Source: Andreprevotia chitinilytica DSM 18519
Lineage (GTDB): Bacteria; Pseudomonadota; Gammaproteobacteria; Burkholderiales; Chitinibacteraceae
Assembly: GCF_000711875.1 (NCBI RefSeq)
Contig: NZ_JONM01000008.1
Location: 186,001-250,000, forward strand
DNA: 64,000 nucleotides
Direction of reading: 5' to 3'
This document shows, in pieces, positions 44,000 through 55,900 of this stretch (the first letter of the stretch is position 1; each line of letters starts with the position of its first letter). The notes under the pieces are model-generated. The model worked only from the letters and a program-made list of their open reading frames with translations. It was not told where the DNA came from and ran no database searches. A program made the position numbers and the translations under genes.

Positions 44000-46900
44000 T
44001 TAGATTTCCTCTTGCTGATACGCATCGCTTGGCGGCGTATCGTCCGTGTTCCAGTTCAGCAGGCTGCGCAGGTCGTCGATGCGACGGCCCAGGCGTGCGA
44101 TATCGGCGTCTTCGAACAAGGCGCGCAGAGGGATATCCACGCAGAAGCGCTCGCGAATCTTGATGACCACTTGCGTGGCCGAGAGCGAATGCCCGCCGAG
44201 TTCGAAGAAGTTGTCGTGAATGCCCACGCGCTCGAGCTTGAGCACCTCGGCCCAGATGTCGGCCAGTTGTGTTTCGACGTCATTGCGCGGCGCGACATGG
44301 TGGGTGGGATCGCTGCGCGTCGGTGCCGGCAGGGCCTTGCGATCCACCTTGTGGTTCGGCGTGAGCGGCAGTGCATCGAGGGCGATGAAGTAGGCCGGAA
44401 TCATGTGATCCGGCAGGCTGCGCTGCAGCTGGCTGCGTAGTGCTGCGGTCTCTGGCAGCGACGTATCCACATGCGCCATCAGATAGGCGACCAGCTGTTT
44501 TTCACCGGCATCGTCTTCGCGGGCGAGCACGATGGCTTCGCGCACGGCGGGCAATGCCAGCAAGGCGGCTTCGATCTCGCCCGGCTCGATGCGGAAACCG
44601 CGCAGCTTGAGCTGATGATCATTGCGGCCGAGGTATTCCAGCGCGCCATTTGCCGACCAGCGTGCCAGATCGCCCGTCCTGTAGAGCCGTGCGCCGGGTT
44701 TCGCGTTGAACCGGTCGGCGATGAAGCGCTCGGCCGTCAGCGCCGGCCGGTTGAGGTAGCCCCGTGCCACGCCCTCGCCACCGATATACAGCTCACCGGC
44801 CACGCCTTGCGGCACTGGCAGTCCGTGCGTATCGAGGATGTACACCTGCGTATTGGCGAGCGGCTGGCCGATGTTCGGCTGCGGGTTGGCGGCGGATAGC
44901 CGCGCCGCAGTGCTATCGACCGTGCATTCGGTCGGGCCGTACACGTTGTAGAAAACCGTGCGCGGCGCGTTGGCGAGCCGTTGCCACAGCGCGGGGGAAA
45001 TCGCATCGCCGCCGACCAGCACCATGCGGGGCTGATAGGCATCCGCACCGGCCAGCCCGGCCTGCATCAGGCCATCCAGCTGGACCGGCGTGCAGTCGAA
45101 CAGATCAATGCGATGCGCGGTGAGGAAACGCCACATCGCTGCGCCATCGGCACGGATGTCCGCCGGAACGATCACCAGCCGATGCCCTGACAACAGTTGC
45201 AGCCAGCCTTGCACGGAGGCATCGAACGCCAGCGAGGCATTCAGCGCGACCGATACCGGCCGCCCCAGCGCGTGCAGGGCGCGTTGTTCGAGCGCCGTCC
45301 ACAGATTGATCACCGAGCGTTGTTCGACCTCGACGCCCTTCGGCTGCCCGGTGGAGCCGGAGGTGTAGATCACATAGGCCAGATGATGGGCACTGGCGCG
45401 GGGTGTGGGGTTGCTGCGCGGATAGGCATCCAGCCCGGTTGGTTCATCAATGCAGATTGTTTCGACTGGCGAGGTCGGCAGCGTGCCGAGCAGGTGACGC
45501 TGGGTCAGCAACACCGCCGGTTTCGCATCGGCCAGCAGATAAGCCAGACGCTCTTGGGGGTAGCTCGGGTCGAGTGGCAGGTAAGCGCCTCCCGCCTTGA
45601 GGATGCCCAGCACGCCGACGAGCATATCGAGCGAGCGTTCCACGCAAAGGCCGACGAGCACGTCCGGCCCGACGCCGTGTGCCTGCAGGTAATGCGCCAC
45701 TTGGTTGGCGCGGCGGTTGAGTTCGTCGTAGGTGAGTTGATCACCTTGGCAGACGACCGCCACGTTGTCCGGCGTGCTGGCGGCTTGTGCTTCGAACAGG
45801 CGTTGGAGCGTTTGGTCGGTCGGGTAATCCGCGGCGGTAGCGTTCCAGTCCGTCAGCAGCTGTTGCCGTTCTGCCGGCGGCAGGATGTCGAGGCGAGCGA
45901 GCGGGGCTTGTGGCGCGTTTTCCAGCTGATCCAGCACACGTTCGATGGCTGTGCGCAGGTAGCCCACAACGCTGGCTGGCTTTGCATCGGCGCTGCCGCG
46001 CACGGTGAAGCTGAAACCATCGCCCAGATCGTCGATGGCGACAGTGAGCGGATAGTTGGTGCGCTCGTCGAAATGCAGCACTTCCAAGCCTTCCCACGCG
46101 GGGCCGGCGAAGATCGATTCGGTGCGCTGGCTGTAGCGGTAATTCAGCAGAGAGGAAAACAGCGGGGCGGAGCCGGCTACGCCGCTGCAGCGCTGCGCTT
46201 GCACCAGCGACGCGTGTTCGTGCCGCATCAGTTGGGCGAGCTGCTCATGCGTGCCGCGCAAGCTGTCGTTGACGCCCGATGTGCCCACATCGACGCGGAA
46301 CGGCAGCGTGTTGATGCACAGGCCCATGACGCGCTCGATGCTGTCGCCGCCTTGCAACCGGCCAAACAGCACCGTGCCGAACACCACGTTTTCCTGACCG
46401 GTGAGCCGCGCCAGCACCAGGCCCCAGGCCAGATGCATCAGGCTGGCGACGCTGACCTGCGCTGTTCGTGTCGCCTGATAGAGCCGTTGCGACAAGGTAT
46501 TGGGCAACTCAAGGCGTACTTCCTCGGTCGCCGCGCCGTCGCTGTGCACATCGGTGATGCCGTACGGTGCGGTGGGTTCCTCGATCTGGCCGAGCATGGC
46601 CGTGAAGAAGGCTTCATGCGCTGCTTCGTCCACGCGATTGGTTTGCGCGACGAAGTTGCGGAACGGCACCGGCTCGGGGAGCTGGTCGCCTTGGCCGCTC
46701 AGGATGGTCTGGATTTCGGTGAACAGCAGATCGAGCGTGGTGTGGTCGCTGATCAGGTGGTGTTGCAGTAGGTGCAGCACCCAGTGGCCGCTCGTCGTGT
46801 CCTCGGCGATCAGCGCCTGCATCATCGGCGCGCGGCGGATATCCAGCCGGTAGTGCTTGGGGTCGTAATGGGCGTCCAGCTGGGCGGCGATAGCGCCATC

Positions 46901-49900
46901 GGCAGCGTTCAGTTGCACCGTTTCCACTGGTAGCACGGCTTGGCGCAGCACCACTTGCACTGGCTGATCGAGCTGTTGCCAACACAGTGCGGTGCGGAAG
47001 GTATCGTGACGGTCGATCACCGTTTGCAGTGCCGCCAGAAAGCGATCCAGCCGTGCGCGGTGATCAAAGCCGAACTGCACCTTGAGCAGATAGGCATCGC
47101 CGTCTTTTTCCAGCAGGTGGTGGAACAGCATGCCCTCCTGCAGTGGCGCGAGCGGATAGATGTCCTGGATATTGGCTGCGCCGCCCGGCACCGCAGCGAC
47201 GATGGTCGCGATGGCCTCCGGCGTGAGGTCGATCAGCGGCAGCATGGCCGGCGTGATGGCCGTGCAGTTGGTCGGGATCAGGTTCGGCGGGATTTCGGCC
47301 AGCGCGGTTCCAATGTGGATTTTCGCAGCCAATGCAGCCACTGACGGGGCAGAGAACAAGGTGCCGACGTCACTGGCGAGGCCGGCTTGGCGCATGCGTT
47401 CAAGCAGCGAGACGGCGAGCAGCGAATGCCCGCCCAACTCGAAGAAGTTGTCGTGGATGCCGACCCGGTCCAACTTCAGCACTTCGGCCCAGAGGGCGGC
47501 GAGTTGGGCTTCAGTGGTGTTGCGCGGGGCGACGTAGCTGGTTTCGTCGCGGTTGCGGTCGGGGGCTGGCAGGGCTTTACGATCGACTTTGCCGTTGGGG
47601 GTGAGGGGTAACTGATCCAGCACGATGAAATGCGCCGGGATCATGTAGTCGGGCAGGCGTTGCAGCAGGGCTTCGCGCAACGTGGACACGTCGATTGCTT
47701 TGCCGACGGCATCGGTAACGAGATAGGCCACCAGACGCTTGTCGCCCGGCTCGTCTTCGCGGGCTAGTACCACCGCGTCCCGCACCGCGGGTAGGGCGGT
47801 CAGGCTGGCTTCGATCTCGCCCAGCTCGATGCGGAAGCCACGCAGTTTGACTTGCTGGTCGATGCGGCCGAGGTATTCGATCCGGCCATCCGGTAGATAG
47901 CGCGCCAGATCGCCGGAGCGGTACATGCGTTCGCCTGCTTCACCGTAGGGATTCGGCACGAAACGTTCTGCGGTCAGGTCGGGCCGGCCAAAGTAGCCAC
48001 GGGCCAAGCCGATGCCGGCGACGTAGAGTTCTCCGGCCACACCAACCGGTACGGGTTGCAGCGCGTCATCCAATAGATAGACACGGGTATTGGCGATGGG
48101 GCGGCCAATCGGCGGGGTGGTGCTGTTGCCGTTGTCGCAACGCTGGATGGTGGCGCAGACGGTGGTTTCGGTTGGGCCATAGGCGTTGAAGAAGCGCCGT
48201 CCCGGTGCCCAGCTATCGACCAACGCTACCGGGCAGGCTTCGCCAGCGACGATGAGGGTGGTCAATGCGGGTAGCGTGGATGCATCCAGCCACGGCAAGG
48301 CCACTGGCGGCAGGGTAGCGACCTGAATCTCCAACTGCTGCAAGGTGGTTTGCAGCGCTTGCCCCGGAGTCAGATTGGCTTTGCTCGCGAGGCACAACGT
48401 TGCACCCGCACCCAGCGCCATGAAGATTTCGGATGTCGCGGCATCGAAGTTGAACGAGGCGAATTGCAGCACGCGTTGATTCGGTTGAACGCCAAAAGCG
48501 GCGATCTGCGCCAAAGCTAGATTGGTCAGGCCGGCATGGGACAACAGCGTGCCTTTGGGGCGTCCGGTCGAGCCCGAGGTGTAGATCACATAGGCCAGTT
48601 GTTGTGGCAACACGGACAACACCGGCCGTTGGGTGGAATAAGCATCGAACAAGGCTGCCAGCTCATCCAGGCAGCACAGATCGACTGACTGGCCAGCCAA
48701 CACATGGCGATGCGCCGATTGTGTTAGCACCAACTGCGGTTTGGCATCGGCCAGCATGTAGGCCAGCCGTTCTGCTGGATAGTCCGGGTCGAGCGGCAGG
48801 TATGCGCCACCGGCTTTGAGCACCGCCAGCAGACCGATCACCAGATCGAGCGAGCGGTCCAGGCATAGCCCAACCAGTACGTCCGGGCCGATGCCTTGGC
48901 TGCGCAGGTAATGCGCGAGTTGATTGGCGCGAGCATCGAGTTCGCCGTAGCTCAGTTGCTGCCCTTCGAACACCAGCGCGATCTGGTCTGGCGTCTTGGC
49001 GGCATGCTGCTCGAACAACTGATGGATCGCTTGTTCGGCCGGATATGCCACGACAGTGTCGTTCCAATCCACCAACAACTGCCGCGATTCCTCCGCACTC
49101 AGCAGCGCCAAATCCGCAACCCGCCGTTCCGGCGCGGCAACGATCTGCCCAAGCAGCGTCGTGAAATGCCCCGCCATCCGCGCAATCGTCGCGGCATCGA
49201 ACAGGTCGGTGTCGTATTCGAACAGCGCCTGCAAGGTGTCGCCGTCTTCCACCACGTTCAGCGTCAGATCGAAGCGGGCGATGTGACTGTCGATGGCGTA
49301 GGGCGCAAGGGTCAGGCCGGGCAGGGTGAGGTCGTAGGCGGGATTGTTTTGCAACACCAGCATGGCCTGGAACAGCGGTGCATGGCTGGTATGCCGCGCT
49401 GGGTTGATGCGTTCCACCACCTGTTCGAACGGGGCGTCCTGATGCTCGTAGGCGGCGAGGGTGTTGTCACGCACCTGGCCCAGCAGCGCTTCAAAGCTGA
49501 AATCGCCGTCGCAGTGCGTGCGCAGCACCAGCGTGTTCACGAAGAAACCGATCAGCCCTTCGGTTTCGCCACGATGGCGATTGGCAACCGGGGTGCCGAG
49601 GCAGATGTCTTGCTGACCGGCATAGCGGGAGAGCAACACGCTGAATGCGGCGGCGAGCGTCATGAACAAGGTGCTGTGCAGGTGCTGGCCCAGCGTACGA
49701 AGTTGGGCGAGTAGCTGGTCGTCCACGCTGAATGCGTGGCAGGCGCCGCGATGCCGTTGCACCAGCGGGCGTGGTCGATCCGTCGGCAAGGTGAGCTGTT
49801 CGGGCGCGCCGGCCAGTCGCTCGGCCCAGTAATCGAGTTGCGGGCGGAGCGCATCGCCCGCCAGATGCTGCCGTTGCCATGCGGCGAAGTCGGCGTATTG

Positions 49901-52900
49901 GATCGGCAGCGGCGACAGGGCGGGTTGCTGGCCGCGCACCAGCGCGCCATACGCATGCGCCAGTGCCTGCGTCAGCAGGCCCAGCGACCAGCCGTCCGCA
50001 ACGATGTGGTGCAGGGTGGTGATGAGCAGATGTTCGTGTTCGCTCAGGCGAATCAGCCCGAGCCGCACCAGCGGGCCATGCGCCAGATTGAATGGCTGCT
50101 GGGTGATCCCTTGCGCCAGCTGGCGGGCGGTGTTTTCCCGCTCGGCGGGCGGCAGGGCGCTCAGGTCGGTCTTGCTCCAGTCGATGGTTCCAACTGCATC
50201 GATCACTTGCACCGGCCCATTGCCGTGCTGGACGAAACGCGTGCGCAACGCTTCGTGCCGTTCAACGATGGCGGCAAAGGCCTGCCGCAAGGCGTCTTCG
50301 TGCAGGCTGCCGATCAGGCGCAGCCCGGTGAAAATGCTGTAGAGCGCGTTGCCCGGCGCCAGCTGGTCGAGGAACCACAGCCGTTGCTGCGCGAACGAGA
50401 GCGGCAATGCGGCATCCCGCGATGTGGCGGCGATGACCGGGTTCTGCTGTTGGCGGCCGGTGGCGTCGATCTGCCGGGCCAAGGCGGCGATGGTTGGCAG
50501 ATCGAACAAGCGGCGCAGCGGCAAATCCACCTGCATGCGATTGCGCAGCTTGGACATCACTTGCGTGGCGAGCAGGGAATGGCCGCCCAAGATGAAGAAA
50601 TCGTCGTTGACGCCGATACGGTCGAGCTTGAGGACTTCGGCCCAGATGGCGGCGAGCAGCGTTTCGGTGGCGTTGCGCGGAGCGATGTAACCCTGTTGGC
50701 TGCTCGTGTTGCGATCCGGCGCGGGCAGTGCCTTGCGATCGACCTTGCCATTGGGCGTGAGCGGCAACTGATCGAGCACGACGAATTGCGCCGGCACCAT
50801 GAAGTCGGGTAGGCCGTGCCGCAGTTGCTCGCGCAACGCTGTCGCATCGGGGGACTGCCCGGCATGCGGCACCAGATAGGCCACCAGTCGCTTGTCGCCG
50901 CCGTCTTCACGCGCCACCACGACCGCTTCGCGCACTGCGGGGATGACGGCCAGCGCGGCCTCGATTTCGCCCAGTTCGATGCGATAGCCGCGAATCTTCA
51001 CTTGATGATCGATGCGGCCCAGATAGTCGATATTGCCGTCGGGCAGATAGCGCACCAGATCGCCGGTACGGTACATGCGTGCGCCGGGCTGCGGGCTGAA
51101 CGGATCGGGGACGAAGCGTTCATCGGTCAGATCGGGCCGGTTCAGATAACCGCGTGCGACGCCGGCACCGCCGATATACAGCTCGCCGGCGATACCCTGC
51201 GGTGTCGGCAGACCATGCACATCGAGGATGTAGATTTGAGTGTTGTCGATCGGCCTGCCGATGCTGACGGCGCTGGCTTCGCCGGCTGAGGTAATGCGGC
51301 TTTGCGTCGACCAGATGGTGGTCTCGGTGGGGCCGTACAGGTTCCAGAGACTGCCGGTGCGGGCCAGCAGCCGCACCGCCAAATCTGCTGGCAGGGCTTC
51401 GCCACCGCATAGCGCCTTGAGGTCCGGCTTGCCGGCCCAGCCGGAATCCAGCAGCAGACGCCAGCCTGAGGGCGTGGCCTGCATCGCGGTCACGTCGTGT
51501 TCGGCAATGGTGCGGGCCAGCAGCTCGGCATCGGTATTGTGATGGCGCGTGCTCAGTACGATGCGTGCGCCCACGGTCAACGGCAGATACAGCTCAAGCC
51601 CGGCGATATCGAATGACAGGGTGGTGAGCGCCAACATCACGTCGTTGGCATCGAGCCCCGGCGCTTTGGCCATGCTGCCAAGGAAGTTGGCGACGGTGCC
51701 ATGCTCGACCATCACGCCCTTGGGGCGGCCGGTGGAGCCGGAGGTGTAGATCACATAGGCCAGATGCTCCGGCCGAGCGCCGCCATCCACGGTGGTTTGC
51801 GGGTAAGTGGCGAGGGCGTCGGCGGTGCTGTCCGGGCAGAACGTGGGGACATCGTGCTCGGCCACGTCCAGCAGGTGTGGTTGGGTCAGCAGCAGTTTGG
51901 GCTTGGCGTCGGCCAGCATGTAGGCCAGCCGGTCTTGCGGGTAGGTGGGGTCGAGCGGGATATACGCACCACCCGCCTTCAGGATGCCAAGCAGAGCGAC
52001 GATCATGCCCAGCGAGCGATCCATGCACAGGCCGACCAGTACGTCCGGGCCGACGCCTTGCGCTTGCAGGTAGTGCGCCAGTTGGTTGGCGCGGCGATCC
52101 AGCTCGCCATAGGTCAGCTGGTCTTGCTCGAAGATGACCGCTATGCGGTCGGGCGTTTGGGCGGCTTGCAGTTCGAACAAGCAATGAATCGTTTGCGCTT
52201 GCGGCACTGGGGCCGTGGTCGCATTCCAGGTGGCCAGCAATTGCTGCCGTTCCGCTGCCGGTAGCACCTCGGTGTGGGCAAGCGGTGCATCGGGCGTGTT
52301 GTCCAGCGCATCCAGCAACGATGCGATGGCCGTGCTCAGGTAGGCGCAGACCTCGTGTGGTTTGACAGCGGCGCTGCCTTGCACCATCAGGCCGAAGCCT
52401 TCGCCCAGATCATCGACGGTGAGCGTGAGTGGATAGTTGGTGCGCTCATCGAAATGCAGCACCGCCATGCCTTCCCAGCGCGAGGCGGCGAACACCGAGT
52501 CGGCACTCTGGCTGTAGCGGTAGTTCACCAGTGAGGAGAACGGTGGTGTGGACGCGGCCATGCCGCTGCAGCGTTGCGCTTCGGCCAGCGAGGCATGCTC
52601 GTGCTGCAGCAACTCGATCAGCAGCGCATGGGTGTTGCGCAGGCCATCGGCGACGCTTGCCGTACCGATCGCAACGCATACCGGCAGCGTGTTGATGCAC
52701 TGGCCCATGATCCGGTCGGCACCCGCGCCGCCGTGCAGACGGCCGAATAGCACCGTGCCGAACACGGCATCGTCCCGCCCTGTCAGCCGCGCCAGCACCA
52801 GCCCCCAGGCCAGATGCAGCAAACTCGCTGCGCTGACCTGATGGGCACGCGTGTGGCGGCGGATTCGCTTTGCCAGCGCGATGGGCAGGACGTGATGGAC

Positions 52901-55900
52901 TTCGTCGATATCCGTGCCGCCACTGTAGACGTCGACCACACCATACGGTGCGGTGGGTTCGTGGATATGGCCGAGCATGGCGGTGAAAAAGGCGCGATGC
53001 GCCGCGGCATCGACACCAAGCCGGGTCTGCGCGATGAAATTGCGGAACGGCGGCGCGGCTGGCAACTGGTCAGCTTGGCCTGCCAGAATGGCCTGCACCT
53101 CGATCGCCATGTATTCCAGCGTGGTGTGGTCGCAGATCAGGTGATGCAGCAGCAGGTGCAACACCCAGCGACCGCTTGTTCCATCTTCGGCGATCACGGC
53201 GTGCAGCATCGGTGCGCGATCCACTGGCAAGCGATAGTGGCGTGCGTCGTAGCGTTCATCCAACTGGCGGGCGGCAGCGCCTGCGGCGGCGTCGAGCTGG
53301 ATTTTCTCGACCTCCAGCGTGGCTTGGCGCAACACGACTTGCACGGCCTGTTCCAGATGCTGCCAGAGCACGGCGGTGCGGAAGTTGTCGTGCCGGTCGA
53401 TCACGGTTTGCAGCGCGTCGGTGAAGCGGTCGAGGCGGGCGCGGCTATCGAAGACGAACTGCTGCTTGATCAGATAGGTATCGCCGTCCTGATCCCCGTC
53501 CAGCTGATGGTGGAACAGGATGCCTTCCTGCAAGGCCCCCAACGGGTAGATGTCCTGAATGTTGGGCGCACCGCCCGGCACGGCGGCGACGACGGTGGCG
53601 ATGGCGTTTGGCGTGAGAGTGATCAGCGGCAGCATGTCCGGCGTGATTGCCGTGCAGCCGGCCGGGATCAGGTTCGGCGGGACGTCGGCCTGCGTGGTTC
53701 CGGCGTGGATTTTTGCGGCCAATGCAGAAACCGATGGCGCAGAGAACAAGGTGCCGACGTCGCTAGCATGCCCGGCCTGCCGCATGCGTTCGACCAGCGA
53801 GACGGCCAGCAGCGAATGTCCGCCGAGTTCGAAGAAGTTGTCATGCACGCCGACGCGGTCGAGCTTGAATACGTCGGCCCAGATGGCGGCGAGCTGTGCT
53901 TCGGTGTCGTTGCGTGGGGCGATGTAGCTGGTGTTGTCGCGAGTGCGGTCGGGTGCGGGCAGGGCTTTGCGGTCGACTTTGCCGTTGGGGGTGAGCGGCA
54001 ACTGATCCAGCACGATGAAGCGCGCCGGCACCATGTAGTCGGGCAGACGTTGTTGCAGGGCTTCACGAAGGCTTGCTGGTTCGAGAGTTTGGTTCGCATC
54101 GGCGACAAGATAGGCGACCAGGCGCTTATCCCCCGGCTCGTCTTCACGGGCCAGCACCACGGCATCCCGCACGATGGGCAAGGCAGTCAGGCAGGCTTCG
54201 ATCTCGCCGAGTTCGATACGGAAGCCGCGCAGCTTCACTTGCTGGTCGATACGGCCGAGGTATTCGATCCGGCCATCCGGCAGGTAGCGCGCCAGATCGC
54301 CCGAGCGGTACATCCGTTCGCCATCTTGGCTGAAGGGATTGGGGACGAAGCGTTCGGCGGTCAGGTCTGGGCGACCTAGATAACCACGGGCCAGTCCTGC
54401 ACCGGCGATGTACAGCTCACCCGCCACGCCGACCGGCACGGGCTCCAGATTCTCATCCAGCAGATACACCCGGGAATTGGCGATCGGACGGCCAATCGGT
54501 GAGGCATTGTGGGCTACGTCGCAATGCTGAACGGTGGTGCAGACGGTGATTTCCGTCGGGCCATAAGCATTGCAGAAGCGCCTTCCTGGCGCCCACTCCC
54601 GAACCAATGCCGCCGTGCAGGCATCGCCACCGACCACCAGAGTCCGTAAGCCTGTGAGGGCCGGCGCAGACAACAGCGGCAAGGCAACGGGCGGCAACAC
54701 TGCCATCTCGATGGCTTGCCGCTGTAAGGTTGCCTGCAGCGTTTCACCCGGCACCAGATCGGCTTTGCTTGCCAAGCACAGCGTCGCACCCGCACCCAAT
54801 GCGAGGAAGATTTCCCAGGTAGAAGCATCGAAGTTCAGCGAGGCGAATTGCAATACGCGCTGACCGGGACGGATATCGAAAGTGGCGATCTGCGCCGTGA
54901 TCAGATTGCACAGCCCGACGTGCGACAGCAGTGTGCCCTTCGGCCGCCCCGTTGAGCCCGAGGTGTAGATCACATAGGCGAGGTGCTGCGGCAGGGCGTG
55001 GCTGGCCGGGCGGGTGATGGCGTGGCTGGCCAGTTGCTCCGCTGCTTCATCGACGCAGAACAGCGCAATGCCGTGCCCGGCGAGCACGTCGCGCCGATGG
55101 GCTTGCGTCAGCACCAGCCGGGGCTGGGCATCGGCCAGCATGTAGGCGATTCGCTCGGCCGGGTAATCGGGATCGAGCGGCAGGTAAGCCCCGCCGGCCT
55201 TGAGGATGGCCAGCAGGGCCACGATCATGTCGAACGAGCGCTCGATCGACACACCCACCAGCACGTCCGGGCCGACGCCCTGGCTGCGTAGGTAGTGCGC
55301 GAGTTGATTGGCGCGGGTGTCGAGGTCGCCGTAGCTCAGTTGGCGGTCTTCGAACACCAGTGCGATCTGATCGGGGGCCTGGGCTGCGTGTTGCTCGAAC
55401 AACTGATGGATCACCTGATCCTGTGGATATGCGACAGCCGTGTCGTTCCATTCCACCAGTTGGCGCTGCCGGGCGGCTTCGTCCAGCAAGGGCAGGCTGG
55501 CGAGGGGCTGCGTGGTTTCTGTTGCCAGCTCGCGCAGCAAGACCTGCCACTGCGCCGCCATCACTGGCAAGTACGCCTCATCCAGCGCGCTCGCATCGTA
55601 AATCCAGCGGCAAGCGCTGCCATCCGCGGCGATCTGCAGCAGTAAGGTGCCACCGAGTTCGCTCAGGCGCGCTGCGCCATCGTGCCAGTGATCCGAATCG
55701 ACAATTTCGACCAGCAAGGGCCAGCGCGGCTCGCCGGTAGTGCGGAGCTCCGGGTAGCGCTGGACGATGTCTCGTGTTGGCACACCGCGCTTTTGGAGCG
55801 TCGCCAACTGTTCCGCCATGCGCTGTCGGGCGGCGGCAAAACCGTGTTGCAGGTCGATGTCGCAACGCAGTGGCACGGCGGCGGCGAAGAAGGCTGCAAT

